A stretch of 21,302 nt of DNA from an uncultured Parabacteroides sp. (GTDB taxonomy: Bacteria > Bacteroidota > Bacteroidia > Bacteroidales > Tannerellaceae), in the NCBI GenBank assembly GCA_910577325.1, contig CAJTMR010000037.1, positions 1 through 21,302 on the forward strand, read 5' to 3'. This document shows, in pieces, positions 14,950-21,302 of the stretch. The notes beneath the pieces were generated by a model. That model saw only the letters and a list, made by a program, of their open reading frames with translations. It ran no database searches and was not told where the DNA came from. Every line of letters begins with the position of its first letter. The stretch's first letter is position 1. The position numbers and the translations under genes are program-made.

Positions 14950-14957
14950 CAAAAATA
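14950..14957 (-). promoter_or_regulatory. Candidate -7 box for pckA
   Basis: The minus strand reads TATTTTTG, matching TAnnTTTG. It would give a leader of roughly 110 bases before the pckA ATG. The -33 position lacks a TTTG, which may suggest dependence on an activator such as a catabolite regulator; that is speculation. Confidence 0.4.
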
Positions 14958-15129
14958 ATACAATTTTTCATAGCCGATAACGTATTAAGGAAATTTTTCG
15001 GCAATAAGTAAACTTTTCCATGTTGTTAACGTCAAATCCTGCCATTCCTAACAACTCACGGATAGCTTGTCATCAGGAAGTAAGACGTTTAATCGCGAGC
15101 TGGCGTTGTTTGTAACTAAGATAAATAAG

Positions 15130-15172
15130 AAAAACTGTAAATCTCGGTATTTTTTCCGGATTTACAGTTTTT
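15130..15172 (-). terminator. Intrinsic terminator of korAB
   Basis: A perfect 14-bp stem, AAAAACTGTAAATC with GATTTACAGTTTTT, encloses a 15-base loop and ends in a T-run on the minus strand. It starts 28 bases after the korB stop. The arms are A/T-symmetric, so it could function from either direction, but only korB runs into it. Confidence 0.8.
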
Positions 15173-15200
15173 CCACATAAAAACGAGCCCAAAGGTTTCC

Positions 15201-16205
15201 TTATTTTACTTCCCAGATATCGTTTGTAACCAACAGTTCTCGGAAATTACGATATTTCTTCTTGCCCGCGACTTCATCCAGTTGTTTATGGACCTCCTCT
15301 TCATAAGTCGGAGCCTCCACGTCACGAATCACACCTAATGCAATCGGGAAATCGGGACCTTCCATCAGAGCCAACTTCAACTGCAACGTATTATCCAGGC
15401 AATGGGCATCATGGATAAGGATGTCTTTTTCCGTGATTCCATTTTCGTCCAACTTGACCACTTTCAGACCGAATCCTTCCTGCATCAAACCGAATTCCTT
15501 GTTTTCACCAAACAGCATCGGTTTGCCATGTTCCAGATAGATCGCGTTTCTTGCACGTCCTTCTTTTGAATAGACAGACGCATGCGTTCCGTCGTTAAAG
15601 ATCACACAGTTCTGAAGTATCTCGCAAACGGAAGCTCCTTTATGCACGGCAGCGGCTTTCAAAACGGCTACCGTTCCGGGTGCATCCGTCGCAACGGCAC
15701 GAGCGAAGAAACGTCCACGAGCACCAAAACACAGTTCAGCCGGACAGAAAGGGTCTTCAACCGTTCCGTAAGGAGACGATTTGCTGACGAAACCGCGTGG
15801 GGAAGTAGGTGAATATTGTCCTTTCGTCAAGCCGTAGATACGATTGTTTAACAGGATCATGTTAAGGTCGATATTGCGGCGCACGGCATGAATGAAATGG
15901 TTTCCGCCGATCGCCAAGCCATCACCGTCTCCGGATATCTGCCAAACTGTCATTTTCGGATTTGCCACCTTAAAACCAGTAGAAACTGCAGCAGCCCGGC
16001 CATGAATGGTCTGCATGGCATACGTGTTCATGTAATAAGGCAAGCGACTGGAACACCCGATACCCGAAATCACGGCCGTATCGTGAGGTGCAACGCCCAA
16101 CTCGGCCATCGCTTTGTGCAGCGAAGCCAAAAAGAAATGGTCACCACATCCAGGACACCAACGAGGTTGCCCTTTTTTGAAATCTTTTGCTGTATATTCA
16201 CTCAT
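15201..16205 (-). CDS. korB: 2-oxoacid:ferredoxin oxidoreductase, beta subunit
   Basis: The 334-residue subunit binds thiamine diphosphate and one [4Fe-4S] cluster. Candidate cluster ligands are C17 and C20 (CPGCGDH), C51 (GIGCSSR) and C200 (QNCVIFN), the arrangement of the two-subunit OFOR type. The TPP motif runs from GDGDGLAIGG (92-101) to NNRIYGLTKGQ (120-130). With KorA it catalyses reversible oxidative decarboxylation of a 2-oxoacid to acyl-CoA with reduction of ferredoxin. 2-oxoglutarate is the usual call for this architecture, but pyruvate or branched-chain oxoacids are not excluded by sequence. It follows korA by 23 bases in one operon. Confidence 0.93.
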   Translation of the reverse strand: MSEYTAKDFKKGQPRWCPGCGDHFFLASLHKAMAELGVAPHDTAVISGIGCSSRLPYYMNTYAMQTIHGRAAAVSTGFKVANPKMTVWQISGDGDGLAIGGNHFIHAVRRNIDLNMILLNNRIYGLTKGQYSPTSPRGFVSKSSPYGTVEDPFCPAELCFGARGRFFARAVATDAPGTVAVLKAAAVHKGASVCEILQNCVIFNDGTHASVYSKEGRARNAIYLEHGKPMLFGENKEFGLMQEGFGLKVVKLDENGITEKDILIHDAHCLDNTLQLKLALMEGPDFPIALGVIRDVEAPTYEEEVHKQLDEVAGKKKYRNFRELLVTNDIWEVK

Positions 16206-16228
16206 TGTCTTTACTTTCTTTACGGTTC

Positions 16229-18076
16229 TTACTTGTTTATTATTTCAGTGAACGTGTCGACCAACTCGCTCACAACAAACGGCTGTCCTTTCACTTCGTT
16301 ATACTGGTAAGGAACGAAGCCATCCACTTTCATACGAAGATAACCGGCAAACTGACCAAGATTCTGCTCTGCCACCACCACTTTCTTGTAGCGTGACAAA
16401 ACTTCTGCCGTATTGGCAGGCAACGGGTTCAGATTGACAAAATGAGCTAATGCCACTTTCCTTCCGGCCGCATTCATTTCTTCCATGGCAGAATAAAGAT
16501 GTCCGTAAGTTCCACCAAAACCGACAATCAACAGATCGGCATCGTCAACACAACCTTCTACCTTGACATCCGGCACTGGAATCTTAGCGACTTTTGCAGC
16601 ACGCAAACGACACATCAAGTCGTGATTATCCGAATCTGTTGAGATAGCTCCTGTATTACTGTCTTTCTCCAAACCGCCCAAAATGTGCATAAAGCCTTCT
16701 TGTCCGGGGATCGCCCAATAACGGACATCCGTTTCCGGATTTCGCTGATACGGAGTGTAATTCTCTTTCATCTCCGGAGTGACATACGGCGGATTGATTG
16801 CCGGATAATCGGATAACTCCGGTAATTTCCATGCCCCGGAACCATTTGCCACGAATGCATCTGTCAGCAACACTACCGGCGTCATGTGTTCCAAAGCGAT
16901 CTTACAAGCCTCGTATGCGGCATCAAAGCAGTGGGTAGGAGAAGCTGCCGCCAATACCGGCATCGGAGATTCTCCGTTACGTCCGAACAAAGCCTGCAAC
17001 AGATCAGTCTGTTCCGACTTTGTAGGCAACCCGGTGGAAGGTCCTCCGCGCTGTACATTTACCACAACGAGCGGTAATTCAGTGATGACAGCCAAGTTCA
17101 TCGCTTCAGATTTCAGGCAGACTCCAGGTCCGGAAGTAGAGGTGACGGCCAAAGCACCAGCAAACGAAGCTCCGACAGCCGTTGCACAACCGGAAATCTC
17201 GTCTTCGCACTGCACGGTCATCACACCTAACGACTTATGTTTGGACAGTTCATGCAGAATATCAGTGGCTGGCGTAATCGGATAAGAACCAAGGAACAAC
17301 CGCAAACCGGCATTCTCGGCAGCAGCGATCAAACCGTAGGCTGTCGCCTTATTACCGCTGATGTCCATATATTTCCCGGGAACTTTCACCTTTGTTTCAA
17401 CTTTGTATGTATGGTTGGCCGAAGCATGTGTGTTATGCCCATAGTCATAACCTGCATGTATCACTTTGATATTGGCTTCGGCAACTGCCGGCTTCTTGGC
17501 AAACTTCTCACGCAAAAAGTTTTCAGCAATCGACAGGTCACGGTTGAACAACCAGCAAACCAATCCCAACGCAAACATATTGCGGCATTTCAACATAGAT
17601 TTGTTATCCATACCCGTTTCAGCCAGACAGTCCTTTACCATCTGTGTGATCGGAGCAGCAATGACATCTTGCTTAATGCCCATCTCTTCAATAGGGTTAT
17701 CTGTTTTAAACGCGGCTTTTTCCAAGTCCGCCTTTTGGAAACAATCCGTGTCGATGATTATGCAAGCTGTTGATTTTGCAAACTTATATTGCATCTTCAA
17801 GGCCGCCGCATTCATAGCGACCAAAACATCACACTTGTCCCCAGGCGTAAACACCTTGTCGGCCCCGATATGTACCTGAAATCCGGAAACGCCTGTCAGC
17901 GAACCTTGCGGGGCACGGATGTCTGCCGGATAATCGGGGAATGTACTGATACCATTTCCCACCGTAGCGGAAATCGTCGAAAAAATGTTCCCGGCCAACT
18001 GCATTCCATCACCGGAATCGCCAGAGAACCGAATGACAACTTTCTCTAATGCCATTACTTTTGTCTGTTCTGCCAT
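16229..18076 (-). CDS. korA: 2-oxoacid:ferredoxin oxidoreductase, fused gamma-alpha subunit
   Basis: The 615-residue protein is a gamma-alpha fusion. The N-terminal gamma domain (about 10-190) has RFSGDSGDGMQLAG (16-29). The alpha domain (about 235-615) has YPITPATDIL (265-274), which contacts the active site, and GGPSTGLPTK (344-353). It provides the CoA- and 2-oxoacid-binding parts of the enzyme. No separate delta (ferredoxin-like) subunit gene is nearby, which is normal for two-subunit KorAB enzymes. The gene has a promoter with matching -33 and -7 boxes overlapping a 9-bp palindrome. Confidence 0.93.
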   Translation of the reverse strand: MAEQTKVMALEKVVIRFSGDSGDGMQLAGNIFSTISATVGNGISTFPDYPADIRAPQGSLTGVSGFQVHIGADKVFTPGDKCDVLVAMNAAALKMQYKFAKSTACIIIDTDCFQKADLEKAAFKTDNPIEEMGIKQDVIAAPITQMVKDCLAETGMDNKSMLKCRNMFALGLVCWLFNRDLSIAENFLREKFAKKPAVAEANIKVIHAGYDYGHNTHASANHTYKVETKVKVPGKYMDISGNKATAYGLIAAAENAGLRLFLGSYPITPATDILHELSKHKSLGVMTVQCEDEISGCATAVGASFAGALAVTSTSGPGVCLKSEAMNLAVITELPLVVVNVQRGGPSTGLPTKSEQTDLLQALFGRNGESPMPVLAAASPTHCFDAAYEACKIALEHMTPVVLLTDAFVANGSGAWKLPELSDYPAINPPYVTPEMKENYTPYQRNPETDVRYWAIPGQEGFMHILGGLEKDSNTGAISTDSDNHDLMCRLRAAKVAKIPVPDVKVEGCVDDADLLIVGFGGTYGHLYSAMEEMNAAGRKVALAHFVNLNPLPANTAEVLSRYKKVVVAEQNLGQFAGYLRMKVDGFVPYQYNEVKGQPFVVSELVDTFTEIINK

Positions 18077-18122
18077 AGTATTATATAAATTAGCTTAATC
18101 ACTTATTGATATTTAAGATTGG

Positions 18123-18149
18123 TCGCAAAGTAAAGAATAAACTTTGCGA
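18123..18149. repeat. Perfect 9-bp inverted repeat overlapping the korA promoter
   Basis: TCGCAAAGT (18123-18131) and ACTTTGCGA (18141-18149) form perfect arms with a 9-base spacer. One arm covers the -7 box. It has no T-run on the minus strand, so an operator is more plausible than a terminator of the upstream gene, although read-through control cannot be excluded. Confidence 0.6.
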
Positions 18150-18156
18150 GTTCAAA
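18126..18156 (-). promoter_or_regulatory. Promoter of korAB
   Basis: On the minus strand TTTG (18153-18156) and TTACTTTG (18126-18133) are separated by 19 bases. This matches the Bacteroidetes consensus with one mismatch in the -7 box. The transcript would start about 45 bases before the korA ATG. Confidence 0.6.
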
Positions 18157-18167
18157 ACTTTTATGGA

Positions 18168-19367
18168 TTAAAACGCCGAAAGGTACAAGTCTATGTTATT
18201 CGATGACAAACCGAATTTATTGGAAACATAGCTATTAACAGGCCTCCCACAATACATATAAACTCCATTCCTGAATCCTGGATCACTCTTGATCATTCCT
18301 TGCACGGCACCGGCGTCGCCAAGCCGGAAAAGCATCGGGACGAAAATATTACTCAAGGCCATCGAAGTGGTACGTGCCACACTGTTGCTGATATTCTGCC
18401 GGCAATAGTGCAACACGCCATACTGTTCGAACACTTCCGGATCGGAAGGATGAAGACAGCAGGTCGTCTCGAAACAACCACCTTGGTTGATCCTCAGATC
18501 AATCACCAAGGCTCCGCGTTTCATGACACGAATCATATTTTCGCTAATGATATACCGACGGTGTGTATTGATGTAGCGCATCGCCCCGATCACCACGTCG
18601 GCGGTTCGGAAAGCGTTTTGCAACACATTCGGATGAAAAGTAGAAGTGAACAAACCTTGGCTCAACACCTGCTGGATAGTCCGGAGCTTGTTGATATCCT
18701 CGTCAAACACCTTTACGGAAGCACCCAGCGCTATTGCAGCGCGGGTGGCAACCGTCCCGGCATTACCAGCCCCGATAACCACGACCTCAGTAGGCGAAAC
18801 GCCCGGTATACCTCCCAGCAAGATTCCTTTTCCGCCTTGCGTATTGCTCAACAGCTCGGAAGCGATCGTGATGGAAGCAATTCCTTCGATCTCGGAAATC
18901 GCGTTCAGTACCGGACAACGCTGCTTGTCATCCGCCAGCAACTCATATGCTACAGCCGTAATCCGTTTAGCCATCATCAACTCGAAAGCCTCATGCGAGA
19001 AAGTATTGAACTGAATGGTCGAAAACAACGTAGCACGTGGTTTCATCATCATCACCTCGGCAGCAAGCGGCGGCAGGATCTTCAGGATGATGTCCGCCTG
19101 GAACACTTCAGTTGCCGTCGCCACTATCTCGGCTCCCGCCTCCGAATAATGGTTATCGGAATAATTGATTCCCAAGCCCGCCCTGGCTTCTACCAAAACG
19201 CGATACCCACGGTCAGTCAACATGTCGACCGCTTCAGGAGTCAGAGCCAGGCGGCACTCTCCTTCTACCCGTTCACAGGGAATTCCTATCAGTAAGCGAT
19301 TGCTTACCTTGCTAAGTTCTTTCAAAAGCTCCTGCGGGACATAAGCGCCCTGTCCTTGTCTGTCCAT
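18168..19367 (-). CDS. Alanine dehydrogenase / PNT-family protein, atypical active site
   Basis: The 399-residue protein has the alanine dehydrogenase/pyridine nucleotide transhydrogenase fold. The N-terminal domain has RLALTPEAV with the substrate arginine (R39) and ILKILPP with the conserved lysine (K96). A NAD-binding Rossmann motif, GAGNAG (199-204), is followed by an acidic residue (D222) that favours NAD over NADP. However, the catalytic His of AlaDH (LHLA motif) is replaced here by Gln119 in LFSTIQFNT, and the conserved Asp of the DQGG motif is Asn294 (NQGG). An N-terminal extension of about 23 residues precedes the usual start. True AlaDH would interconvert alanine and pyruvate; the changes make that activity uncertain. 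It lies 59 bases after aroK, possibly in one transcript. Confidence 0.8.
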   Translation of the reverse strand: MDRQGQGAYVPQELLKELSKVSNRLLIGIPCERVEGECRLALTPEAVDMLTDRGYRVLVEARAGLGINYSDNHYSEAGAEIVATATEVFQADIILKILPPLAAEVMMMKPRATLFSTIQFNTFSHEAFELMMAKRITAVAYELLADDKQRCPVLNAISEIEGIASITIASELLSNTQGGKGILLGGIPGVSPTEVVVIGAGNAGTVATRAAIALGASVKVFDEDINKLRTIQQVLSQGLFTSTFHPNVLQNAFRTADVVIGAMRYINTHRRYIISENMIRVMKRGALVIDLRINQGGCFETTCCLHPSDPEVFEQYGVLHYCRQNISNSVARTTSMALSNIFVPMLFRLGDAGAVQGMIKSDPGFRNGVYMYCGRPVNSYVSNKFGLSSNNIDLYLSAF

Positions 19368-19426
19368 CTTACAAATTATAGATTCAAAATGGGAATTCGC
19401 TCATATTTAACATCAACTTTCCATTT

Positions 19427-19948
19427 TTATAATCGTGTCACCAGTTCTTGTGATATTTTATGTACATCCTGATCGGTAAGCATTTCTTCCACATCGAACA
19501 CGATCTCCGCCTTCAAATAGAAAGGCTCTCTTTTCTCCAAGCTTTCGGCAATAAAATTTTTCAGTTCATCGCCTGAACGGCCTTTCAATACCGGACGGGT
19601 GGATTTGCAAAGCTCCAAACGTTTCGCCAATTCCCACACCGAGACCTTCAGGTAAACGGTTTGTCCGGTTCCATTCATAAACTCCATGTTATCGAAAAAA
19701 CAGGGAGTACCGCCTCCGGTCGATATCAGGACATTTTCAAAAGCAGCAACTTCACGGAGCATCCTCCGTTCGATTTCCCGGAACGCTTCTTCCCCTTTCT
19801 CGGCAAAAAGCTGACCGACAGTCTTATGATAACGACCTTCTATATAATGATCCAGATCGACAAACGAGAGTCCTAACTGTCGGGATAACACTTTTCCTAC
19901 AGTGGTTTTGCCGGCTCCCATATATCCAATCAGAAATATACGTTTCAT
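19427..19948 (-). CDS. aroK: Shikimate kinase
   Basis: The 173-residue length is typical. The enzyme phosphorylates shikimate to shikimate 3-phosphate with ATP, a step in aromatic amino acid synthesis. Walker A is GYMGAGKTT (8-16); the shikimate/Mg motif DLD gives D31 and D33; R57 (FRE), GGG (78-80) and the lid arginine R118 in STRPVL follow. REPFY (140-144) supplies the C-terminal arginine. It is divergent from rnhA, with a TACATTTG -7 box 20 bases upstream of its ATG. Confidence 0.95.
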   Translation of the reverse strand: MKRIFLIGYMGAGKTTVGKVLSRQLGLSFVDLDHYIEGRYHKTVGQLFAEKGEEAFREIERRMLREVAAFENVLISTGGGTPCFFDNMEFMNGTGQTVYLKVSVWELAKRLELCKSTRPVLKGRSGDELKNFIAESLEKREPFYLKAEIVFDVEEMLTDQDVHKISQELVTRL

Positions 19949-19968
19949 ATCTGTATGATTGTTTCCTG

Positions 19969-19976
19969 CAAATGTA
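19969..19976 (-). promoter_or_regulatory. -7 box for aroK
   Basis: The minus strand reads TACATTTG, a full TAnnTTTG match, 20 bases before the ATG. No TTTG was seen at -33. Confidence 0.5.
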
Positions 19977-20019
19977 AACTTTTTCCGCTAAGGACTCCTG
20001 TCTTATGCCAGATAATTTT

Positions 20020-20027
20020 TACCTTTG
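20020..20027 (+). promoter_or_regulatory. -7 box for rnhA
   Basis: TACCTTTG matches the consensus and lies 19 bases before the ATG at 20047. It shares the 98-base gap with the divergent aroK promoter; the two -7 boxes are 43 bases apart. Confidence 0.5.
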
Positions 20028-20046
20028 ACCCCATACTTCTTCGATT

Positions 20047-20679
20047 ATGACAAAGAAATATTATGTAGTGTGGAAAGGCGTGGCTCCGGGTATATATGAC
20101 ACTTGGAGAGAATGCAAGGCGCAGGTGGACGGACAGGAAGGAGCAAAATACAAGTCGTTCAAAACCGAAGAGGAAGCGACGAAAGCTTTTGAGAAAGGAT
20201 ATGAACATTATCTGAAAACAGTATCCTCTTCCAAATCGGCAGCAAACCTCGCTCCAAAAACTCCGCTCGGAAAACCGATCTGGGAAAGTCTTTGCGTGGA
20301 TGCCGCTTGTAGCGGAAATCCGGGAGACATGGAATACAGAGGCGTTTATCCACCGACCATGCAAGAGGTCTTCCGGATTGGACCGTTAAAGAAAGGGACA
20401 AACAACATCGGCGAATTCCTGGCTTTGGTACACGGCCTTGCCTTACTAAAACAGAAAAAGAGCAGCCTTCCGATCTACTCTGACAGCCGGAACGCCATCG
20501 GCTGGGTAAAAAAAAAGAAATGTAAGACACTCTTGAAGCGTGTGCCAGAAAACGAACCTGTCTTCGACCTGATCGAACGAGCCGAAAAATGGTTAAACAC
20601 CAACACTTACACAACCCCTATCCTGAAATGGGAAACTTCAGAATGGGGAGAAATCCCGGCAGACTTCGGACGGAAATAG
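20047..20679 (+). CDS. rnhA: Ribonuclease H1 with viroplasmin-type N-domain
   Basis: The 210-residue protein combines an N-terminal hybrid-binding (Caulimovirus VI/viroplasmin) domain (about 4-52: KYYVVWKGVAPGIYDTW, then the KSFKTEEEATKAF segment) with a C-terminal RNase H fold. It cleaves the RNA strand of RNA-DNA hybrids. The four catalytic acidic residues can be placed: D85 (VDAACSGNPG), E123 (NNIGEFLA), D146 (YSDSRNA) and D206 near the C-terminus (IPADFG). The sequence between the D85 and E123 strands shows the bacterial-eukaryotic-like RNase H1 layout common in Bacteroidetes. The gene is single and is followed by a 12-bp inverted repeat. Confidence 0.92.
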   Translation: MTKKYYVVWKGVAPGIYDTWRECKAQVDGQEGAKYKSFKTEEEATKAFEKGYEHYLKTVSSSKSAANLAPKTPLGKPIWESLCVDAACSGNPGDMEYRGVYPPTMQEVFRIGPLKKGTNNIGEFLALVHGLALLKQKKSSLPIYSDSRNAIGWVKKKKCKTLLKRVPENEPVFDLIERAEKWLNTNTYTTPILKWETSEWGEIPADFGRK

Positions 20680-20743
20680 CAAGGAGATTCTCTATCACTC
20701 TTAAAAGCACAGCGTATTAATATATTGTAATCAGCATATTAAA

Positions 20744-20784
20744 TGATTGATATTTCTCAAAAAAACGCTTGGAAAATATCAATC
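20744..20784. repeat. 12-bp inverted repeat downstream of rnhA
   Basis: TGATTGATATTT (20744-20755) and AAATATCAATCA (20773-20784) are perfect complements with a 17-base loop. There is no T-run after the plus-strand arm, so calling it a terminator of rnhA is uncertain. Confidence 0.45.
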
Positions 20785-20905
20785 AAACAATTCTCAATAG
20801 ATCTATAAACAATTGTATACAAATACGTTTTTTTTCTTCCTTGGGCATATCATCATACGATTTCCGAATTTTGGTGGTTACTTTTGGAAAAAAACAGCAA
20901 AACTA

Positions 20906-20935
20906 TTTGCAATTTCAAAAAAAGTTGTACCTTTG
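20906..20935 (+). promoter_or_regulatory. Full-consensus promoter of tRNA-Pro
   Basis: TTTG (20906-20909) and TACCTTTG (20928-20935) are separated by 18 bases. Both boxes match the Bacteroidetes consensus, and the start would fall about 10 bases before the tRNA. Confidence 0.8.
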
Positions 20936-20952
20936 CAACCGTAATCAAAAAA

Positions 20953-21026
20953 CGGGATGTAGCACAGTTGGCTAGCGCGCCACGTTCGGGACGTGGAGGT
21001 CGGAAGTTCGAGTCTTCTCATCCCGA
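20953..21026 (+). tRNA. tRNA-Pro (anticodon CGG)
   Basis: The 74-base gene has a perfect acceptor stem CGGGATG/CATCCCG with discriminator A, an anticodon stem CCACG/CGTGG enclosing TTCGGGA (anticodon CGG) and the T-arm GGAAG-TTCGAGT-CTTCT. CCA is not encoded. It has its own promoter and terminator. Confidence 0.96.
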
Positions 21027-21037
21027 CTATATCAAGA

Positions 21038-21070
21038 GGGTGTATCGAAATAGATGATACATCCTTTTTT
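21038..21070 (+). terminator. Intrinsic terminator of tRNA-Pro
   Basis: GGGTGTATC pairs with GATACATCC (9 bp, one G-U) around a 9-base loop and is followed by six T. It lies 11 bases after the tRNA. Confidence 0.85.
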
Positions 21071-21164
21071 GTTTTCTATACGGAAGGATATTGGGGATCA
21101 TGGGTCAGTAGATTTTTAGTGGGGATTATTTTTTATGTTAGTGGGGTATTACTTACTTCGCATT

Positions 21165-21302
21165 ATGGAAAACGATAACTTGAACCTGCTTACCCGCCTC
21201 GTGTTGCTTGCACAGATATTAGATTACTTTCTTATTTCAGGAGTTGGACAAACCTCTCAAGAGATTTATATTAGTCTGGATGAAAAAATGAATCCGGAAT
21301 TG
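21165..21302 (+). CDS. Partial unrecognised protein, runs off the window
   Basis: From the ATG at 21165 an open frame of 46 codons continues to the last base without a stop. It begins MENDNLNLLTRLVLLAQ and continues to DEKMNPEL. The N-terminus is helical-looking and has no clear signal peptide. I do not recognise the family. Base composition is normal for coding DNA here, and it sits downstream of the tRNA-Pro terminator. It may also be chance, since only the first 138 bases are visible. Confidence 0.45.
   Translation, partial: MENDNLNLLTRLVLLAQILDYFLISGVGQTSQEIYISLDEKMNPEL

Larger units (their letters stand above)
14831..15200. other. Intergenic region: pckA promoter/leader and korB terminator
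   Basis: No gene is seen. The right part holds the korB terminator (15130-15172). The left part holds a candidate pckA promoter and leader. A 7-bp inverted repeat, ACAAGGC (14892-14898) and GCCTTGT (14932-14938), lies near the predicted 5' end of the pckA transcript and could form a 5' hairpin. No recognised riboswitch motif was identified. Confidence 0.5.

Noticed and set aside
18300..19295. 331-residue plus-strand frame opposite the alanine-dehydrogenase-like gene
   Set aside because: The minus strand carries Rossmann and family motifs over the same bases. The plus frame is rich in His, Arg and Gln, as expected for an antisense shadow.
20769..20975. 68-residue frame upstream of and into tRNA-Pro
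   Set aside because: It covers the tRNA promoter and the first part of the tRNA itself, so it is unlikely to be a gene.
20953..21026. tRNA-Pro as an attachment site of an integrated element
   Set aside because: The tRNA is complete, its terminator follows directly, and no integrase or duplicated tRNA end is visible in the remaining 276 bases.

Overview
The window looks like chromosomal DNA from a gut-type Bacteroidales bacterium, most likely Parabacteroides or a close relative. The reasons are the Bacteroidetes promoter signature (TTTG about 18-19 bases upstream of TAnnTTTG) seen cleanly before both tRNA genes and korA, the scarcity of Shine-Dalgarno sequences, DUF4369/redoxin and head-GIN (DUF2807) proteins typical of Bacteroidetes, and the family-level look of every housekeeping gene. 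The genus is inference from sequence feel, not a database search. Apart from the head-GIN gene at the left, rnhA, tRNA-Pro and a partial gene at the right end, everything is on the minus strand.

Layout, left to right. 1-438 is AT-rich non-coding DNA with one promoter. 439-1224 encodes an exported head-GIN adhesin-like protein. Converging on it is a minus-strand cluster (4113 to 1254): a zinc-type ABC transporter lipoprotein, its ATPase, a 68-residue two-helix membrane protein and an NAD-dependent sugar epimerase-like SDR. No permease gene is present. tRNA-Leu(UAG) with promoter and terminator lies at 4201-4282, next to a doubtful 68-residue ORF. A second minus-strand cluster (9275 to 4561) carries a topoisomerase IV/gyrase A subunit (parC type), an outer-membrane-like protein and an S41 protease lipoprotein. 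Next come the YifB/ComM-family AAA protein, a 171-bp palindromic MITE, and a thioredoxin-fold lipoprotein.

From 12452 to 13222 there is no credible gene. Instead there is a roughly 500-bp element bounded by imperfect 22-bp inverted repeats and packed with palindromes and three GC-rich repeats at exact 23-bp spacing. This is the most unusual part of the window. The remainder is central metabolism: ATP-dependent PEP carboxykinase (pckA), a two-subunit 2-oxoacid:ferredoxin oxidoreductase (korA-korB), an alanine-dehydrogenase-like protein lacking two family catalytic residues, and shikimate kinase. A divergent RNase H1 with an N-terminal hybrid-binding domain, tRNA-Pro(CGG) and the start of an unrecognised gene finish the window.

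Functionally, pckA and korAB sit around the PEP/oxaloacetate and 2-oxoglutarate (or other 2-oxoacid) nodes of an anaerobic fermenter that uses ferredoxin-linked carbon fluxes. The other genes are housekeeping (topology, tRNA, shikimate pathway, metal uptake, envelope redox). I did not find a defence island, CRISPR array, prophage or integrative element. The novelty candidates are the structured non-coding element, the MITE, the atypical alanine dehydrogenase and the permease-less metal transporter.
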